Source: Pirellula sp. (GTDB lineage: Bacteria > Planctomycetota > Planctomycetia > Pirellulales > Lacipirellulaceae). Taken from it: a DNA stretch of 64,000 nt. The notes beneath the pieces were generated by a model. That model searched no databases. It saw nothing but the letters and a program-made list of their open reading frames with translations, and was not told the origin of the DNA. A program made the position numbers and the translations under genes. The stretch covers positions 146,707-210,706 of the forward strand of contig PNKX01000007.1 in the NCBI GenBank assembly GCA_013822725.1. The letters are read 5' to 3'. Positions 53,805-62,605 of this stretch are shown here, piece by piece (the stretch's first letter is position 1; the number at the start of each line of letters is the position of its first letter).

Positions 53805-54770
53805 ATGCCCGTCGATCCCCGCCAAACCACGTCCCTGTCCCGCCGTCGCTGCCTGCAGTTGGGCGCCCTCGGCGCGGCGACGGCGCCATTGTGGGGAGGA
53901 GTCGCCGCGTCGGCGCTGGCCGCTCCCGCGGCTGATCGCCAGCGGACGCTCCGCTTCGCTCATCTGACTGACATTCACGTCAAACCCGAGCGGGGCGCCG
54001 GCGAGGGTTTGGCGCAGTGCCTGCATCACGTTCAATCGCACCAGGAACCCGTCGAACTGATCGTCACCGGCGGCGACTCGGTGTTCGACGCGTTTGGCGC
54101 AACGCACGAACGGAGTCAACAGCTTGCCGATCTGCTGAAGGCGGTCTTCAAGCAAGACTGCTCGCTGCCGGTGCAACATTGCCTCGGCAATCACGACGGT
54201 CGCGGTTGGGACGATTCGGAATTCGCCGGCAAAGCGTGGGCGCTCGAAATGTTCGGCCTCGCCAAGCCGTACCATTCGTTCGATCAAGGCGGTTGGAAGT
54301 TCATCGTCCTCGACAGCGTCCGTCCGCTTGAGAATCGCTACACGAGCGGCCTCGACGTCGAGCAGCGGGCGTGGCTGGAGAGCGAACTGGAACGAACTCC
54401 GCAAACGGCGCCGATCGTCGTCGTCTCGCATATTCCGATCATTTCAGTCACGCCGTTTTCGTTCGATCACGCCGCGGTCACCGAAGATTTTCAGCGCGTC
54501 CCGGGGGGGCTGATGCACCTCGACGGCACAGCGCTGCACACGCTGTTCAAGAAGCATGGCAACGTCAAACTCTGCCTCAGCGGGCACATGCATCTGAACG
54601 ACCGCTGCGACGTCGACGGCATCAGCTACATCTGCGACGGCGCCGTCTGCGGCGACTGGTGGAACGGCGATCCCGGGCGGAGCGACGAAGGCTACGGGCT
54701 GATCGACCTCTACAACGACGGCACGTTCGAACACGCCTACACGCCGTTTGATTGGAAAGTGCGGGCGTAG
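53805..54770 (+). CDS. Tat-exported metallophosphoesterase
   Basis: A 321-residue exported phosphoesterase of the calcineurin-like family. Tat signal with LSRRRCLQLGALGAATAPL (residues 11-29). Metal-binding motifs in order: DIH (56-58), GGD (88-90), GNHD (127-130), a histidine in VVSHIPI and GHMH near residue 264. Tat export implies a folded, cofactor-loaded enzyme. Substrate may be a nucleotide, phosphodiester or phosphomonoester; not decidable. ATG at 53805 with GGAG eight bases upstream. Two hairpins follow the stop. Single gene. Confidence 0.9.
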   Translation: MPVDPRQTTSLSRRRCLQLGALGAATAPLWGGVAASALAAPAADRQRTLRFAHLTDIHVKPERGAGEGLAQCLHHVQSHQEPVELIVTGGDSVFDAFGATHERSQQLADLLKAVFKQDCSLPVQHCLGNHDGRGWDDSEFAGKAWALEMFGLAKPYHSFDQGGWKFIVLDSVRPLENRYTSGLDVEQRAWLESELERTPQTAPIVVVSHIPIISVTPFSFDHAAVTEDFQRVPGGLMHLDGTALHTLFKKHGNVKLCLSGHMHLNDRCDVDGISYICDGAVCGDWWNGDPGRSDEGYGLIDLYNDGTFEHAYTPFDWKVRA

Positions 54771-54799
54771 CTCGTTCGCGCCTTCTACCTACTCACTAG

Positions 54800-54890
54800 C
54801 CGGAGGGCCACGCCCTCCGGGCTGCGGCGCGCTCGGCTCTCCACAAAGCGACGTCCAGCGCACCGCCTCCCGGACCGCGTGGCGGTCCGG
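54800..54890 (+). terminator. Two hairpins after the phosphoesterase gene
   Basis: CCGGAGGGC/GCCCTCCGG (54800-54820, 3-base loop CAC) and CCGGACCGC/GCGGTCCGG (54870-54890, loop GTG), the second followed by CTTTCTCTCT. Both are perfect 9-bp stems. The second has a weak T tract and is the better terminator candidate. 54891-55126 contains no gene and would hold the promoter of the sigma factor operon. Confidence 0.65.
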
Positions 54891-55126
54891 CTTTCTCTCT
54901 AATGATCCATGGAGCATCCTTGCGGCAAGCCGAATCGGCCTGGCGATTTGCTGCATTCCGGGGAGATTCGGCCGCAGCTTCGCGACGTTGAAAACTTTGC
55001 GAAGTTAGGATGAATTTTTCTGTAAGGTTCCCCGCCGCCGCCGCATAGCGTGTGGGGCAGGAAGGCGGACGCGGCTGCACGGTGCGCAGACTGCGAGATT
55101 CCCCGCATTTCCCACCTCCAACCACC

Positions 55127-55687
55127 GTGCCCGCCGTGAGCGAAAAACCGCTGACCTCCGACCAGTTCGTCGTGCTCATTGCGCGGCACGAACGTCGCGT
55201 CCGTTCGTTCATCGTCTCGCTCGCCGCGTCGAGCGCCGACGCGGTGGACGAGGTGCTGCAGGCGACCTACCTCGTCGCGTGGCAGAAGCTGCATTCGTTT
55301 TCGTACGTCGAGGTGACCCCCGACGAAGAATTGGTGAGATGGATGTGTACGATCGCCCGCTTCGAATTGATGAGCTACTCGCGACGCTACGGCTCGTCGC
55401 GGCTCGCGTTCGACGACGCGCTGATCGCCCAGATCGCCGACGTTCACGCTGAGAACTCCGATTATCTCGAAACAAGGCACCAAGCTCTGCGGGGCTGCAT
55501 CGAGAAACTCCCGCCGCGGCAACGCGAGATGCTCGGTCAGCGATATTGGCGCGGGCTGTCGATCCAGGAGTTGGCTTCGAGTCGGGGCCAAGAGGCGAAC
55601 GCCGTCTACACCGCTCTGTCGCGGATTCGCAAGGGTTTGGAGCGGTGCATTCGAGTTTCTCTACGCCAGGAAGGCTATCCGCAATGA
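55127..55687 (+). CDS. ECF-type RNA polymerase sigma factor (Rhodopirellula/Verrucomicrobium family)
   Basis: A sigma-70-family regulator of about 186 residues. Region 2 covers about 10-75 (FVVLIARHERRVRSFIVSLA, then AVDEVLQATYLVAWQKL), region 4 about 120-180 (CIEKLPPRQREMLGQRYWRGLSIQELAS). This spacing and the phrase SIQELASSRGQEANAVYTALSRIRKGL are typical of this planctomycete group. No ATG fits; GTG at 55127 or 55136 are the likely starts, and the exact one is not certain. The stop overlaps the next gene as ATGA, so sigma factor and the FecR-like partner are coupled. It likely directs transcription of its own operon. Confidence 0.85.
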   Translation: MPAVSEKPLTSDQFVVLIARHERRVRSFIVSLAASSADAVDEVLQATYLVAWQKLHSFSYVEVTPDEELVRWMCTIARFELMSYSRRYGSSRLAFDDALIAQIADVHAENSDYLETRHQALRGCIEKLPPRQREMLGQRYWRGLSIQELASSRGQEANAVYTALSRIRKGLERCIRVSLRQEGYPQ

Positions 55688-57498
55688 GCGTCGACTTTCC
55701 CAACGACGAACTCGAACCGCTGCTCGAGCAGCTCACGCTCGCCGGCCTCGATCCCGCGGAGTGGGAACGGCTCCGCACGTTGATCGCCGACGATCCCGCG
55801 GCTCAGCGGCGCTACCTCGAAGCGATTCACCTGCGTGAGGGACTCTCCTACCTGTTGAGCCACGAACCGCTCGGCACGGGAGACGCGTCGAATGACCTGA
55901 GCGCGGCGGAACCGGCGGCGACGATCGTCGAAGAGGCGTCGCCGCGCGATTTGCGTTCGTTGCGCAGCGGGCGCGACGCGCCGCGAAGCTGGATTCCTTC
56001 TTGGGCTGCGGCCGCCGGCGTCGCCTTCGTCGCTGGGGCAGCGGCCGTGGCCTTTTATCAACAAGGTTGGGGGCCGCTGCTGGCCCGCAACGAGCAAGAA
56101 GCCCCGCGCACCGTCGCGCCTGTCGCCGCGTCGCCCATCCCGCTGCTACAAGAGACGCAACTCGGCAAGATCAGCGGCATGTCGCTCGACGCCTCGGCCG
56201 AGGGGCTCGCTCCGTCGATGCAGGTGGGGCAGATGCTCCGCTGCGGCGAAGTGGTGCAACTTCCGGTCGGCTTTATGCGAGTGCAACTCGACGGCGGGCC
56301 TGAACTGCTCGTCGAAGGCCCCGCCGAATTCTCCCTCGTCGGCGACGAAAGCGTCTTCGTCCGCAGCGGCCGTCTTTCAGCGAAGGGGGGACAACGGCTC
56401 CTCCTGCAAACGCCGCTGCTGACCGCCGAATGTCTCGACGCCAGCGTCTCGTTCGAGGCGTCCGACGACGACTCCGCCTCGATCTACGTCGCCGAAGGGG
56501 TCGTCACGCTGATGACGACGCCGCAGGAGCAGGTCGAAAGCGAGAAGCTGCGCGTCCTTCACTCGGGCGAGGGGATCGTCGCCGAACCGAACGGCGACGA
56601 CGACGCGCTGCGCACGACCGCCCGCGGACCGCTCACGCACGTCATCACCGAGTGGAGCGATATCGAACAGCGTCTCTCCCCGTACCAGCAACTCGTCCTT
56701 GGCGATCGGCCGCTTGCTTACTGGCCTCTGTACCGCGTGCGGAAGAATCGCCGCGTGCTCGATCTGACGCAGAATGGCCACGACGGCTTGCCGATCGGCA
56801 ATTGGCCGACGGAACTCGACGGCGACGAGCAGGCCGACGATTCTGGTCGCGGCGTTTACTTCAACGGCGAGAGCTACATCGAGCCCGATCGCAAACCGCC
56901 AGTGAAACTACAAAACGGCTTCGCCATCGAGGGCTGGGCGCGCCCCGAAGGTCCCGCCGCGTATCAGGCGATCTTCACCTCCCGTTGGGTCTTGGAATCG
57001 TACACGCCGAATCAGCAATGCTTCGGCATGACGCTGTACGCCGGCGATACGAATCGGTGGGAGTTCTGGACGGGCCTCGGCAAACGCGGCGAGTTCTGGA
57101 ACGTCATGGAAGCGCCTCGAGAAATCGAGCGCAAAGATTGGTCGCACGTCGTCGGCGTCTTCACGCCGACCGAAGCGGCGGCGCCAGGCTTCATGCGCGG
57201 CGTCGGGCGACTCTATGTCAACGGGGAAGAAGTCCTGCAGATGGAGCAAGAAGTCTCGCTGACGGACTTCGACTGGCCGGCGCGGATCGGCGCCGCCGAA
57301 TTCGTGCCGCGCTATCTCACCTCATGGTTGTTCAAAGGCTATTTGAGCGACGTCGCACTCTACGGCTATCCGCTGGAACCGCAGCGGATCAAGGAACACT
57401 ATCAGGTCGGTCAGCCGACGGTCACCCCGAAGACGTCAGGTCTTCAACCGTCCTCGCCTTGGCTGCTGGCTTCGCTCGGAAGGAGATCGGCGCCATGA
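55684..57498 (+). CDS. Anti-sigma-like membrane protein with FecR and LamG domains
   Basis: A 604-residue single-pass membrane protein. Residues 1-100 are cytoplasmic ([21 protein letters not shown] and REGLSYLL, reminiscent of the anti-sigma N-terminus), a transmembrane helix lies at 104-126, and residues about 165-300 form a FecR-like domain ([22 protein letters not shown]). Residues about 340-575 form a LamG/concanavalin-like domain (LAYWPLYRV... and [19 protein letters not shown]). Such proteins pair with ECF sigma factors in planctomycetes. The coupled start (ATGA) with the sigma gene and the overlap (ATGA) with the next gene make one operon. The LamG domain could sense a carbohydrate. 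Confidence 0.87.
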   Translation: MSVDFPNDELEPLLEQLTLAGLDPAEWERLRTLIADDPAAQRRYLEAIHLREGLSYLLSHEPLGTGDASNDLSAAEPAATIVEEASPRDLRSLRSGRDAPRSWIPSWAAAAGVAFVAGAAAVAFYQQGWGPLLARNEQEAPRTVAPVAASPIPLLQETQLGKISGMSLDASAEGLAPSMQVGQMLRCGEVVQLPVGFMRVQLDGGPELLVEGPAEFSLVGDESVFVRSGRLSAKGGQRLLLQTPLLTAECLDASVSFEASDDDSASIYVAEGVVTLMTTPQEQVESEKLRVLHSGEGIVAEPNGDDDALRTTARGPLTHVITEWSDIEQRLSPYQQLVLGDRPLAYWPLYRVRKNRRVLDLTQNGHDGLPIGNWPTELDGDEQADDSGRGVYFNGESYIEPDRKPPVKLQNGFAIEGWARPEGPAAYQAIFTSRWVLESYTPNQQCFGMTLYAGDTNRWEFWTGLGKRGEFWNVMEAPREIERKDWSHVVGVFTPTEAAAPGFMRGVGRLYVNGEEVLQMEQEVSLTDFDWPARIGAAEFVPRYLTSWLFKGYLSDVALYGYPLEPQRIKEHYQVGQPTVTPKTSGLQPSSPWLLASLGRRSAP

Positions 57499-58538
57499 GT
57501 CGTATGCATGTTTCATCGTCTTCCCGCTGGTCGGCGTCGCGACGCCGCGACGGTCGGCTTGGTTTTACGCTCGTCGAACTGCTGGTAGTGATCGCCATCA
57601 TCGGCGTGCTCGTCGCCTTGCTGCTGCCGGCGGTGCAAGCCGCTCGCGAAGCGGCGCGGCGGAGCAGTTGCACGAACAACCTGCGTCAAATCGGCTTGGC
57701 GATGCTGAACTACGAGAGCGCCAAGAAAACGCTGCCGGCCGGTCAGACGGCGAAAATCGCCAACGGCCCGACCGATCCCGCTTACTTGTCGGTGCAGGTG
57801 CAACTCCTGCCGTACTTCGAGCAAGAAAGCCTCCGCCGCCAGATTCGCGAGAAGGAAAACCAGTACAGCGACGCCAACCTCCTCGCGCAAGCGAATCAAC
57901 CGCCGACGTTTCTCTGCCCGACTGATCAAGCGACGCCGCGGTCGATGCCGTTGGGTTGGACGAACTACTTTGCGAACTCCGGCACGTGGGTCCGCTGGAA
58001 GGGTTGGGACGGCGTCTTCGGTCCCGTCGTCAACGAAGGCAATGCCGACGCGCTCCCTGCGATTTCGCTGGCCCAAGTCGCCGACGGTACGAGCAATACC
58101 GCCGCCTTCGCCGAGGCCGTCGCCGGCCTGGCGCCCGACGTCGCCTCTCCCGGCGCCGGCGACCAGCAAGCAGATTGCTACGAGTTCGGCGGACTACCGT
58201 CGTCCCGCACGCTCGCCGGCATTCGCAACGCGTTTTTAGCGAAGAGTCCCACCAGTTCATCCGTTCCTTGGAGCGGCGAATGGCGCTACCGCGGCTATCC
58301 CTGGGGCGAGGGGACGCTGTGGCGCAGCTGGTACAACCACATCGTGCCGCCGAACTCGACTTGCTGGTTGCCCGGCGGCGATTTTTGGGAACTCGTCGCC
58401 CCGGCGAGCAGTCGGCACTCCGGCATCGTGAACGTCGCCATGTGCGACGGCAGCGTGCAGACGGTCGCCGACGGAATTGACGTCGAAGTCTGGACGAGTC
58501 AGGGAACTCGCGACGCCGGCGACGGCGGCGGGTCGTAA
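57495..58538 (+). CDS. DUF1559 pilin-like secreted protein
   Basis: A 347-residue type IV pilin-like protein. Cleavage/methylation motif [25 protein letters not shown] at residue 23, followed by [26 protein letters not shown], the standard opening of the planctomycete DUF1559 family. The C-terminus carries the family's [17 protein letters not shown] motif. Requires a prepilin peptidase outside the window. The ATG overlaps the upstream stop (ATGA), so it is the third gene of the sigma/FecR-LamG operon. The family is hugely expanded in planctomycetes and its function is unknown. Confidence 0.92.
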   Translation: MSRMHVSSSSRWSASRRRDGRLGFTLVELLVVIAIIGVLVALLLPAVQAAREAARRSSCTNNLRQIGLAMLNYESAKKTLPAGQTAKIANGPTDPAYLSVQVQLLPYFEQESLRRQIREKENQYSDANLLAQANQPPTFLCPTDQATPRSMPLGWTNYFANSGTWVRWKGWDGVFGPVVNEGNADALPAISLAQVADGTSNTAAFAEAVAGLAPDVASPGAGDQQADCYEFGGLPSSRTLAGIRNAFLAKSPTSSSVPWSGEWRYRGYPWGEGTLWRSWYNHIVPPNSTCWLPGGDFWELVAPASSRHSGIVNVAMCDGSVQTVADGIDVEVWTSQGTRDAGDGGGS

Positions 58539-58586
58539 TCTTTCGGCCCGTTTCGACCCTTTTCGCATCAAAACAGGAGAGACGAT

Positions 58587-58763
58587 ATGCGCACGCTTCA
58601 ACAGTCACGGAAAAACGTCACGCGCGTCGCGATCGCCGTGGCCCTGCTATCCGCCATCGGGTGCGGCGCGGCGACGGCGCCCGAGAAGACGCCCGAAAAT
58701 CTCGAACAACTCCGCACCGAGATGAAGGCGACTTCCGATCGCGAGTTGTCAGGCAACAAGTAG
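58587..58763 (+). CDS. Small lipoprotein, 58 residues
   Basis: A short gene with ATG at 58587 and AGGAGA seven bases upstream, ending TAG at 58761. The translation has an Arg/Lys leader, a hydrophobic stretch VAIAVALLSAIGC, with lipobox cysteine at residue 26, and a charged tail (EKTPENLEQLRTEMKATSDRE). A lipid-modified exported peptide is therefore likely. It lies 48 bases after the DUF1559 gene on the same strand and 117 bases before the PEP-CTERM gene; similar small lipoproteins follow DUF1559 genes in other planctomycetes as far as I recall. Function unknown. Confidence 0.75.
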   Translation: MRTLQQSRKNVTRVAIAVALLSAIGCGAATAPEKTPENLEQLRTEMKATSDRELSGNK

Positions 58764-58880
58764 TCGGCAGGGCCAACCGTCTCTAAGAGCGGTCAATTTG
58801 AATCGCAGATCAAGTCAGACAAGCTTCCACTCCAGCCCGAGCCTTCAACGCGACGGCAACTATCAGAGGTGAACATTAGC

Positions 58881-60407
58881 ATGAACTCCGCCGCACGATT
58901 TCGTTCTTGGGTCGTTGCCCTCTCCGCGCTAGCGTTTGGCCTTCCGGCCTTTACGTCGGCGGGGGGCGAACTGCAGATGCAAAGCAATCTCGTCCGCGAA
59001 GACTTCGACAACGGCAGCAACTGGCTTACGCCCGATGCCTGGAATGCGATTCCAAGGTTTCAAACCGACGCGACCGACGACGCCACAGGCGAAGGGCACA
59101 ACTGGTTTTACACCCAGGTGGCCCACAACAGCGACTGGTTCTTCGTGAAGTACCACCAGACGGCGGGCTTCGCCGGCGACTTGCAATACACGCTCTTCGA
59201 CACCGATTCGAACGACGAAACGGGTTGGTTGGGACCTAACAACACGCTCGCCATCGGGGCCGACCGCGTCCTGAGCGGCGCTTCGCTCAAGGACGCCGCG
59301 TGGACTCACCTGGAATGGACCCCGTGGAACAACGTCACCGACGTCAACGGCGAGGTCGACATCATGGCCGCCATTCCGCGTTCGTACATGGCGGGCGCCA
59401 CGGAGTTCAACTTCGTCAACTACATTCGCGGAGCCGGCGATACCGATTGGTATCCCAACGCCGCCAATAACTTCCCCGGCGATTACTTTCGTTACGAGAC
59501 CGGCGTCTTCGACTCGACGACTGCGCTCGGCCGCACTTGGTCGATCATCGAACCTTCGCATCGCGACAACCCGGCCGTCCAATCTGAAATTGTCGGGACT
59601 TCAACGACGATGACGTTCAACGGCGTCTACCAAACGTCGATGGACATGGCGGCGGTAACTCCGCTGGCGCCCGTGGTCGGCACGAAGGTCAGCTACGATT
59701 TGGCCCTGACCCATGAACCGCGCGACGGCGACGGAGATGGCGACTTCGGCACCTGGACGGCCGAAGCCCTCGGCGCTTTCACCAGCAGCACCGACGATCC
59801 CTCCGACAAGTACCTAGTGAGCACTCGAGTCGGCGCTCGCCCGTTCGACGGCCCGGCGACGCGCATCATCCACGAACGCCCGGGGGACGCCGACGAGTCG
59901 GAGGAAACTAGTTCGTCGCTCGCGAACAATCCGCTTGTTGGTGGCGTTCAGATTGAGTGGCTCTTCACCTCGGAGACGACCATCGAAATTTCGGTCTTTT
60001 CGCAGGATGGCGCGACGCTGCTCGGCCCGAAATACACCGATACCATCTCCAGCATTAACGACATTCATGGCTTCCGCCTGAATCTGTTCGACTCGGAACA
60101 AACGATGACCATCAGCGACTTCACCGTCGAAGTCGTCACTCCGTCGCTCGACGGCGACTTCAATGGCGACGGTTACGTCGACGTGAACGACTTGAATGAC
60201 CCGACGCTCGGCTGGAAGGCCCGCTTCGGCGCCGATCTCGATGGCGACGACTTTCTGGTTTGGCAGCGGAACCTGGGGGCCGGCACGCCGCCAGCAACGG
60301 CGGCGGCAGCCGCGGTTCCCGAACCCTCTACCGCGCTGCTGGCGCTGATGGGCATTGTGGGGGCAGTGCGCATCGGCCGCCGGCGCGTCGGCGGATTGGG
60401 TCGGTAG
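58881..60407 (+). CDS. PEP-CTERM protein with dockerin-like motif
   Basis: A 508-residue exported protein. Signal peptide 1-27 (WVVALSALAFGLPAFTSAGG). The body is beta-rich with no family I recognise; phrases such as WFYTQVAHNSDWFFVKYHQTAG and FVNYIRGAGDTDWYPNAANNF suggest a carbohydrate-binding or DUF-type fold. Residues about 425-465 carry calcium-loop motifs (GDFNGDGYVDVND and GADLDGDDFLVWQRN, the second shortened), then a PEP-CTERM tag (VPEPSTALLALMGIVGAV, RIGRRR). ATG at 58881 with AGAGGTGA eight bases upstream; a GTG four codons earlier is less likely. Last gene after the sigma operon, possibly in its regulon. Confidence 0.85.
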   Translation: MNSAARFRSWVVALSALAFGLPAFTSAGGELQMQSNLVREDFDNGSNWLTPDAWNAIPRFQTDATDDATGEGHNWFYTQVAHNSDWFFVKYHQTAGFAGDLQYTLFDTDSNDETGWLGPNNTLAIGADRVLSGASLKDAAWTHLEWTPWNNVTDVNGEVDIMAAIPRSYMAGATEFNFVNYIRGAGDTDWYPNAANNFPGDYFRYETGVFDSTTALGRTWSIIEPSHRDNPAVQSEIVGTSTTMTFNGVYQTSMDMAAVTPLAPVVGTKVSYDLALTHEPRDGDGDGDFGTWTAEALGAFTSSTDDPSDKYLVSTRVGARPFDGPATRIIHERPGDADESEETSSSLANNPLVGGVQIEWLFTSETTIEISVFSQDGATLLGPKYTDTISSINDIHGFRLNLFDSEQTMTISDFTVEVVTPSLDGDFNGDGYVDVNDLNDPTLGWKARFGADLDGDDFLVWQRNLGAGTPPATAAAAAVPEPSTALLALMGIVGAVRIGRRRVGGLGR

Positions 60408-60437
60408 TTCGATTTTGGGCGGTACTTCGACGCGAAA

Positions 60438-60469
60438 GGGCGGGGGAAACTACTCCCAATCCCCCGCCC
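60438..60469 (+). terminator. Hairpin after the PEP-CTERM gene
   Basis: GGGCGGGGG (60438-60446) pairs with CCCCCGCCC (60461-60469), loop of 14 bases. No clear T tract follows, so termination is tentative. 30 bases after the stop. Confidence 0.5.
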
Positions 60470-60526
60470 CGTTCGTGTAAGATAATGTGAGCGGAATTCG
60501 ATCCTTCATTTCCAGGGCTGCAAACC

Positions 60527-61825
60527 ATGGCCGATACGAATCAGCAACCGACGCGACGAACCTTTCTCGGCAACACGGCCCAACTCGGCGCTGGCGCCGC
60601 TGTGCTGGGGACGCTGGCGGTTCCGCGGTCGGTTCACGCCGCGGGAACCGAAACGTTGAAGGTCGGCCTGGTCGGTTGCGGCGGTCGCGGCACCGGGGCG
60701 GCGCTCGACGCCCTCTCGGCTGATGGGCAGGCCGTGTTGGTCGCTGTCGCTGATACGTTCCCTGACAAGGCGGCGGAGACGCTTAACCTCCTTCGGGGCG
60801 AGAAGAGCGTCGCCGATCGCGTTCAAGTGACGCCGGAGCATGTCTTCACCGGATTCGACGGCTACAAGCAGGTGGTCGACTCGTGCGACGTGGTCCTGCT
60901 CGCGACGCCGCCCCATTTCCGCCCCGAACACTTCGCCTACGTCGTCGACCAGGGGAAGCATTGCTTCATCGAGAAGCCGATCGCCGTCGACACGCCCGGC
61001 ATCAAGAGCGTCTTGGAGTCGAGCCGCAAGGCGAAGGAGAAGAATCTTGCCGTCGTCTCCGGCCTCTGCTGGCGGTACGACCACAAGGTCCGCGAGATGA
61101 TGCGGCAGATTCTCGAAGAGAAGCAGATCGGCGACATCATCGCCATCGAGTCGTCGTACAACACGAGCAACCTCTGGCATCGCGGCAACGATCCGAAGTG
61201 GAGCCAGATGGAGTACCAGGTTCGAAACTGGCTCTATCACACCTGGCTCTCCGGCGATCACATCATGGAGCAAGCGATCCACAGCCTCGACAAGACGGCG
61301 TGGCTGCTCGGCGATGCCTCGCCGGTGCAGGCGACCTCGCTTGCCGGTCGGCAGCAGCGCATTGATCCGCTGTACGGCAACGTCTTCGATCACTTCGCGG
61401 TGTTCTACGAATACCCCACTGGCCAGCGGGTTTACTTCACCTGCCGCCAGCAAGACGGCTGCAGCATGCGAACCGACGAGACGGTGCTCGGAACCGACGG
61501 CCAGGCCGAAATCCTCCGCGGCGACATTTTCGCTCGCGACGGCAAGCGGAAGTGGCGTTTCAAAGGCGAGCAGCCGAGCATGTACCGCGTCGAACATCAG
61601 GACATGTTCGCCAGCATCCGCAAGGGCGAGCCGATCAACAACGGCGAGTACATGTGCAACAGCACGGCGATCGCGCTCTTGGGTCGCATGGCGGGGTACA
61701 CGGGTCAAACGGTCACCTGGGACCAGTTGATGAACAGCACCGAGCGGCTCGGCCCGACCGAATACGCCTGGGGCGACGTTCCCGCGGAAGTGGTCGCCAT
61801 TCCCGGCAAAACGACGCTGGTTTAG
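60527..61825 (+). CDS. Tat-exported Gfo/Idh/MocA-family oxidoreductase
   Basis: A 432-residue NAD(P)-dependent oxidoreductase. Tat motif TRRTFLGNTAQLGAGAAVLG (residues 9-28) with a signal cleavage region near VHAAG. Rossmann start VGLVGCGGRGTGAAL (about 46-60), the EKP motif in HCFIEKPIAVDTPG (about 147-153), then WRYDHKVREMM and the C-terminal domain with GDHIMEQAIHSLDKTAWLLG. It matches the exported planctomycete group, which often acts on sugars. Substrate unknown. ATG at 60527. Single gene followed by a family-H palindrome. Confidence 0.92.
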   Translation: MADTNQQPTRRTFLGNTAQLGAGAAVLGTLAVPRSVHAAGTETLKVGLVGCGGRGTGAALDALSADGQAVLVAVADTFPDKAAETLNLLRGEKSVADRVQVTPEHVFTGFDGYKQVVDSCDVVLLATPPHFRPEHFAYVVDQGKHCFIEKPIAVDTPGIKSVLESSRKAKEKNLAVVSGLCWRYDHKVREMMRQILEEKQIGDIIAIESSYNTSNLWHRGNDPKWSQMEYQVRNWLYHTWLSGDHIMEQAIHSLDKTAWLLGDASPVQATSLAGRQQRIDPLYGNVFDHFAVFYEYPTGQRVYFTCRQQDGCSMRTDETVLGTDGQAEILRGDIFARDGKRKWRFKGEQPSMYRVEHQDMFASIRKGEPINNGEYMCNSTAIALLGRMAGYTGQTVTWDQLMNSTERLGPTEYAWGDVPAEVVAIPGKTTLV

Positions 61826-61845
61826 AGCGCAGTTCTTAGTGCCGA

Positions 61846-61932
61846 GTGGCACGCCCAGAGGTACTCCGATGGGCGTGGTTGCCGCCATGACGATTCGCCA
61901 CCCCCTGCGGAGTACCTTCAGGGCGTGCCACC
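61846..61932. repeat. Palindromic repeat, family H, copy 2
   Basis: Arms 61846-61878 and 61898-61932 are inverted copies with GTGGCACGCCC and GGTACTCCG words, the same family as 27906-27998. It lies between the oxidoreductase stop and the universal stress protein gene. Confidence 0.88.
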
Positions 61933-61975
61933 CGACAAGTCGGGATGACCATGTCTCTTCCTCAGGCGGCCCGCG

Positions 61976-62458
61976 ATGAAGCACATCCTAGTGGCGACCG
62001 ATTTCAGCGACACGGCCGCAGCGGCCCTCGCGCAGGGCGTAGCGCTAGCCGCCGCCACCGGCGCGCGGCTCACGCTGCTCCACGTGATTTACGCCGAGAA
62101 GATCAACGAGACGCTCCTCGGCCTCGACGCGATGGAGTATCTCACCCGCGTGATGAGCACGCCGACGGAACAGGCCCCGTACTCGCCGACGCTCGCCATG
62201 GATCAACTCCGCAAGACCGCGGAGGCGAAACTCGCGGAGGCGGCAGCTGGCGTCAGCGGCCCGCGGATCGCCATCGAAACGGCGCTCGCCGAAGGGCGAC
62301 CGTCAGACGAGGTGCTGGCGTTCGCCGCGAAAGAGGGAGTCGATTTAATCGTCCTCGGCACGCACGGTCGCGGGGCGATCGGCAAAGCGCTGCTGGGGAG
62401 CGTGGCCGATCACGTCATCCGGCAAGCCGAGTGTCCGGTGATGGTGGTACGCAAGTAG
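61976..62458 (+). CDS. Universal stress protein family (UspA-like)
   Basis: A 160-residue cytoplasmic protein. N-terminal strand HILVATDFSDTAAAALAQG and the C-terminal ATP-binding pattern GTHGRGAIGKALLGSVADHVI (G-2x-G-9x-G-S), followed by CPVMVVRK. The presence of that pattern predicts an ATP-binding UspA rather than a UspFG type without it. Family members respond to stress and starvation. ATG at 61976. Single gene, downstream flank is a perfect palindrome. Confidence 0.93.
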   Translation: MKHILVATDFSDTAAAALAQGVALAAATGARLTLLHVIYAEKINETLLGLDAMEYLTRVMSTPTEQAPYSPTLAMDQLRKTAEAKLAEAAAGVSGPRIAIETALAEGRPSDEVLAFAAKEGVDLIVLGTHGRGAIGKALLGSVADHVIRQAECPVMVVRK

Positions 62459-62465
62459 CCACATC

Positions 62466-62599
62466 GGGAGGGCGAGGCTCCCGCCGAGCCGCCGTTTGAC
62501 GTCGCCGATGAGCGATTCTTGCCCTTCGAAAATCAAACGCAATGCATTGAAGAACGGCTTCAATCCCCAGCGGCGGCTCGGCGGGAGCCTCGCCCTCCC
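62466..62599. repeat. Perfect 29-bp inverted repeat (family L)
   Basis: 62466-62494 and 62571-62599 are exact inverted copies over 29 bp, containing GGGAGGGCGAGGCTCCCGCC. The spacer of 76 bases is not repetitive. It lies between two convergent genes and overlaps no coding sequence. It resembles the widely dispersed GEAPAEP-type words of planctomycete genomes. Confidence 0.95.
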
Positions 62600-62605
62600 T
62601 TTCGG

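Noticed and set aside
56430..57494. Extended upstream frame of the DUF1559 gene inside the FecR-LamG gene
   Set aside because: Arg-rich out-of-frame translation; the true start is the ATG at 57495, coupled to the upstream stop and followed by the pilin-like signal.
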